A DNA stretch of 9,022 bases from Elusimicrobia bacterium RBG_16_66_12. GTDB taxonomy: Bacteria; Elusimicrobiota; Elusimicrobia; UBA1565; UBA9628. Every line of letters starts with the position of its first letter. Within the stretch, counting starts at the first letter, position 1. Positions 6,405 through 9,022 of this stretch are shown here, piece after piece. The stretch spans positions 1 through 9,022 of the forward strand of contig MGUL01000187.1 in NCBI GenBank assembly GCA_001800005.1, in the 5' to 3' direction. Made by a program: the position numbers and the translations under genes. The notes under the pieces are model-generated. The model saw nothing but the letters and a program-made list of their open reading frames with translations, ran no database searches and was not told the origin of the DNA.

Positions 6405-6995
6405 ATGGAAAAACTGACCCCCCGCCAGCGGCAGATACTGGACCTGGTCCGCAACTTCACCGCGGACCACGGCTACGCGCCCACCGTGCGTGAGCTGTGC
6501 TCCTTGGCCGGCGTCAGCTCGCCGGACACGGTTCAGTACCACCTCGACAACCTCCGGCAGAAGGGGATGCTGGAAGAGGCGCGCGGCAGATCGCGCGCGG
6601 CGCAGATCGCGGCCGAGGAGCGCGTCGCGCTGATTCCGATCCTGGGGAAGGTCCCCGCCGGGCCGACCTCCGGCGCCTACGCCGAGACCATGGGCCACGT
6701 GCCCGCGGTGGTCGACCGCGGCGGCGCGGCCGGCCTCTTCGCGCTGAAGATCAAGGGCGACTCGATGGAGTCCACCCTCTGGGACGGCGACACCGTGGTG
6801 GTGCGCTGGCAGGAGACGGCGTCCTCCGGCGACGTGGTCGTGGTGCGCTACGAGGAAGAAGAGGCGACGGTCAAGCGCTTGAAGGTCAAGCCCGCCGGCC
6901 TGGTCCTGGTGCCCGACAACCCGCGCTACGAGCCTTTCGACCTGGGCGAGGGGCGCATCGCCGGCAAGGTGATCTCGCTGATCCGGAAGCTTTAG
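6405..6995 (+). CDS. lexA: LexA repressor (SOS response transcriptional repressor, self-cleaving)
   Basis: This 196-residue protein has the usual LexA length. The N-terminal winged helix covers about 1-66, with the recognition-helix region in APTVRELCSLAGVSSPDTVQ (25-44) followed by YHLDNLRQKG. The self-cleavage bond is probably A85-G86 in GKVPAGPT. The C-terminal S24-type peptidase domain has catalytic Ser S120 in IKGDSM and Lys K157 in ATVKRL. All residues needed for DNA binding and RecA-stimulated autoproteolysis are present. It represses DNA-damage genes and, by the operator at 6376-6391, itself. The ATG at 6405 gives the standard MEKLTPRQRQIL start; no Shine-Dalgarno precedes it, which agrees with a leaderless transcript. 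It is a single-gene unit, convergent with the lipoprotein gene and separated from it by 3 bases. Confidence 0.97.
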   Translation: MEKLTPRQRQILDLVRNFTADHGYAPTVRELCSLAGVSSPDTVQYHLDNLRQKGMLEEARGRSRAAQIAAEERVALIPILGKVPAGPTSGAYAETMGHVPAVVDRGGAAGLFALKIKGDSMESTLWDGDTVVVRWQETASSGDVVVVRYEEEEATVKRLKVKPAGLVLVPDNPRYEPFDLGEGRIAGKVISLIRKL

Positions 6996-6998
6996 CGA

Positions 6999-7574
6999 TC
7001 AGCGCTTCGGCTGGAAGCCGGCGACCATCGCTTCGAACACCGGGAGGGTGTCCTTGTAGGAATCGGCGGGGGCGGAGTGGGTGATCTCGAAGAAGCCGCC
7101 TTCGAAGGGGATCATGACCGTGTCCACGCGGTTCATGTAAAGGACTTTCCAACCGTTCGGGGGGTGCTGGGGCGCTTCATAATGGAACGCGGGGAATTCT
7201 CGTCCTGCGATGGTCGTCTTCTCGAGCGCGCTCATCTTCTTGTCGGTCAGCTTGAACCCGCTCCAGAGCTCCTGAGGGGTTCTGATCTTGTCGACGACGT
7301 TGGGATAGCGGTTGACGCTGATGGAGGTCTTGCCGCGATCGGGTCCTTCCATGGGGCCGAAGACCTGGATGAAAGAGCCCGCGGACCCGTCAGCTTCGAG
7401 CATCTTCCAGTCGGCCGGGGCGAAGCAGGAGAAGGCCCCGGTCTTCTCCTCGAAGGTGATGAGTTTCTGCCCGGAGGCGACCGCTTTCGCCGGCGCGAGC
7501 TCCGTGTCCGCCGTCTCCTCGCGGCGGCAGCCGGCGGGGGCGAGGAGCAGGGCGGCGAACAGGAAGCGTTTCAT
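6999..7574 (-). CDS. Putative lipoprotein, possibly PsbP/Mog1-like fold
   Basis: The 191-residue protein starts with a short signal peptide (MKRFLFAALLLAPAGC); C16 is the likely lipidated Cys. The -3 position is Pro instead of the usual Leu, so the lipobox is slightly atypical. The mature part (about 36-191) has alternating short strands: FSCFAPADWKM (48-58), a central FIQVFGP, TSISVNRYP (83-91), and a C-terminal EITHSAPADSYKD plus VFEAMVAGFQ. This arrangement recalls PsbP/DUF1795-type small secreted domains; that is a fold-level guess, and no enzyme motif is visible. The residue after the lipidated Cys is Arg, not Asp, so an outer-membrane location is expected if Lol rules apply. Its ATG overlaps the metalloprotease stop in ATGA, so the two are co-translated and may work together at the envelope. 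Confidence 0.82.
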   Translation of the reverse strand: MKRFLFAALLLAPAGCRREETADTELAPAKAVASGQKLITFEEKTGAFSCFAPADWKMLEADGSAGSFIQVFGPMEGPDRGKTSISVNRYPNVVDKIRTPQELWSGFKLTDKKMSALEKTTIAGREFPAFHYEAPQHPPNGWKVLYMNRVDTVMIPFEGGFFEITHSAPADSYKDTLPVFEAMVAGFQPKR

Positions 7575-9022
7575 CGGCTGCGTCCTTTCCGGGCGCGGAC
7601 CCGGGCCAGCAGTTCCTTGTCGCCCGATTCCAGGGCGAAGTCTTCCGCCTTCCGCAGCAGAACGGAAGTCTCGATGGGATTGGGCGCGTGAAGGGCGGCG
7701 GAAAGGTAGTGCTCGGCGAGCGCGGCGGCGCTCTCCGCGCGCATCGCGGCGACCATTCCGGTCAGCGGGCTCTCATGCCGCGCCTTCTGCGCCAGGGAGA
7801 GCTCCCGCAGCTCGCGCTCCGCGCGCGTCATGCCCAGCAGGTCGAGCGCCTTCGCGGTCCGCTCCTCGGTCGTGCTCGTCGCGCGGGCGCGTGCCGCCGC
7901 GAGGCGCCGGGCCTGGATGGCGGCGACGGTCTTGATGTCCATCGCATCGGGCATCTCGCTCGAATACCGCGTCCTCATCTGCGATTCCCAGGCGCTGTAG
8001 GAGACGTTCATGTTCGTGTAGTCTTCCAGCTCGAAGATGTTGACCTGGGAGCGCGGGTCGTGTTTGAGGCGGGAGTGGATGTAGAGGTTCTTGGTCGTCC
8101 AGGCCTCGATCTCGTACTCGATGAGCATGGCCTGGGGGAGGTTGCCGCGGGCCATCTCGCGCATGACGGGGTCGCGGCGGTCCTGCCAGGCGTGGGTGAG
8201 CTCGTGGACGAGGAGAGCGTCGTTCTTGGCGGCGAAGGAGGCGGCGGCTTCGGGGCGGCGGGCGATGTAGTCGACCAGGGCCTGGCGCGAGGAGAGGGCC
8301 TTGCTCAGCGCGGCGCGGTCCTTGGGCGCGGCGTCCTCGGTCACCGACATCAGCATGACCGTGCGGTCCACCACCAGGGCGCGGCGGCGGTAGTCGTAGG
8401 ACGCGACGCCGCCGTCGAGGTCTTGGATGACGACCGGTGGAAGAGCGGGCTTGCCGTCCTTGCCGTTGAGGCGCGCGAGGACCGTGCGTCCGAAGGCGTC
8501 CTTGGCGAGGCGATCCGCGGCCGTCGCGCTCAACGACTCTCCGGCGAGACGCTCGGACTCGTTGAAATAAGGAAGCGGGACCCGGCGGCCCGGTCCGTCC
8601 GCGCGCACGGGCTGGGCGGCGTCGCGGCGCTCGCTCAAGGTCCGAGAGGCGTCGAAGTAGGAGGAGATCCGCGCCAGGTCCTGGTCCGCGAGCTCGCGCA
8701 GGTCCGCGGCGCTCTTGCGGGCGTCCACGGCCTTGGCCACCGCCTCGGGAAGGTTCCCTTTGAGGGCCTGGATGGCCGCCGTGTCCGAGCCGCCGAGCTC
8801 GTCCTTGGAGAGGATCAGGCGCAGGCGCTCCAGCGACAGCCGCTGCGTGGCCATGCCGAGTCGCGCGGCCGCCTCCAGCAGCTGGCCGGGGGAGAGGGGC
8901 GTCTTGGTCTCGGGATCGAGGACCCGGCCGTCGTCCTCGAAGCGGTAGCCGGCGGCCGCGAGCGCGTCCTTGGCGCCGTCCGGCAGTCCGGCTTCGCGCC
9001 AGTCCGCCGCGGCGGAGGCGCC
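7571..9022 (-). CDS. HExxH zinc metalloprotease-like protein, 5' end outside the window
   Basis: The frame is open from the right window edge to TGA at 7571-7573: 483 visible residues. An ATG at 8854 is internal, because the 56 codons before it read as ordinary protein (for example LPDGAKDAL, YRFEDDGRVLDPETKTPL) with no stop. So the start and any signal peptide lie beyond 9022. The zinc site is LLVHELTHAWQD, with H273, E274 and H277 counted from the edge (bases 8192-8206). A likely third ligand is in EYEIEAW 25-29 residues later (E302, E304 or E306), as in gluzincins. Before it, VVIQDLDGG and YDYRRRALVVDRTVML resemble the strands that precede the active helix. The last about 170 residues are helical and charged, without a known domain. 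I cannot name the family; peptidase activity is inferred from the motif. The lipoprotein gene follows with a 4-base overlap. Confidence 0.85.
   Translation of the reverse strand, partial: GASAAADWREAGLPDGAKDALAAAGYRFEDDGRVLDPETKTPLSPGQLLEAAARLGMATQRLSLERLRLILSKDELGGSDTAAIQALKGNLPEAVAKAVDARKSAADLRELADQDLARISSYFDASRTLSERRDAAQPVRADGPGRRVPLPYFNESERLAGESLSATAADRLAKDAFGRTVLARLNGKDGKPALPPVVIQDLDGGVASYDYRRRALVVDRTVMLMSVTEDAAPKDRAALSKALSSRQALVDYIARRPEAAASFAAKNDALLVHELTHAWQDRRDPVMREMARGNLPQAMLIEYEIEAWTTKNLYIHSRLKHDPRSQVNIFELEDYTNMNVSYSAWESQMRTRYSSEMPDAMDIKTVAAIQARRLAAARARATSTTEERTAKALDLLGMTRAERELRELSLAQKARHESPLTGMVAAMRAESAAALAEHYLSAALHAPNPIETSVLLRKAEDFALESGDKELLARVRARKGRSR
7583..7588 (-). promoter_or_regulatory. 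Ribosome binding site of the lipoprotein gene
   Basis: On the minus strand AAAGGA lies 8 bases before the ATG at 7574, inside the last codons of the metalloprotease gene. It supports the lipoprotein start and shows that this gene can be initiated independently as well as by coupling. Confidence 0.6.

Noticed and set aside
6986..7008. GAAGC/GCTTC inverted repeat between lexA and the lipoprotein gene as a bidirectional terminator
   Set aside because: The arms are only 5 bp with a 13-base loop, there is no T-tract on either strand, and it lies within both coding ends.
7077..7935. Plus-strand open frames opposite the lipoprotein and metalloprotease genes
   Set aside because: They mirror real minus-strand genes with clear motifs (lipobox, HELTH) and have low-complexity Arg/Ser/Ala-rich products.
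8852..8854. ATG as the start of the metalloprotease gene
   Set aside because: The frame stays open for 56 codons up to the window edge and reads as coherent protein; no RBS or promoter precedes this ATG.
1..9022. CRISPR array, tRNA, transposon, toxin-antitoxin or defence island
   Set aside because: No repeat arrays, transposase motifs, terminal inverted repeats or cloverleaf-like segments were seen; non-coding gaps are all under 80 bases.

Overview
The window is a GC-rich (by eye about two thirds or more), tightly packed bacterial chromosome segment. It has eight protein genes, two of them cut by the window edges, and no tRNA, rRNA, CRISPR array, insertion sequence or phage gene that I can see. 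A lipoprotein signal, a transmembrane sensor kinase with a PilJ-type periplasmic domain and secreted enzymes suggest a Gram-negative-type envelope. The LexA operator, however, is of the CGAAC-N4-GTTCG type best known from Gram-positives and several deep-branching phyla. Together with the Ala/Pro-rich secreted proteins, this fits an uncultured GC-rich lineage such as Elusimicrobiota or another non-proteobacterial phylum. That assignment is inference with low confidence.

Left part (1-3225, plus strand): the end of a protein with two receiver domains, probably a hybrid histidine kinase, is followed by a complete hybrid kinase (TM - PilJ-like sensor - TM - HAMP - PAS - PAS - HisKA - HATPase - receiver). 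Both end in receiver domains and no DNA-binding output regulator is present, so they probably feed a phosphorelay encoded elsewhere.

Middle (3213-5240, plus strand): a GC hairpin over the kinase stop codon is followed by a near-consensus sigma70-type promoter. It drives an SPFH/band-7 protein with a C-terminal zinc ribbon. A methyltransferase with an N-terminal zinc ribbon overlaps it by ATGA. The two form a likely translationally coupled pair.

Right part (5237-9022): a secreted calcineurin-like metallophosphoesterase (minus strand) is convergent with the methyltransferase and divergent from lexA. The 79-bp gap between it and lexA holds a 12-bp direct repeat and a lexA promoter whose 17-bp spacer is almost exactly filled by a perfect LexA palindrome. 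lexA is convergent with a minus-strand pair: a HExxH zinc metalloprotease, which runs off the right edge, and a small lipoprotein coupled to it by ATGA.

I found no clear new defence or mobile system. The points most worth a second look are the compact lexA/phosphoesterase control region, the apparent leaderless starts (lexA, the hybrid kinase and possibly the phosphoesterase), the coupled zinc-ribbon pair, and the metalloprotease-lipoprotein pair.
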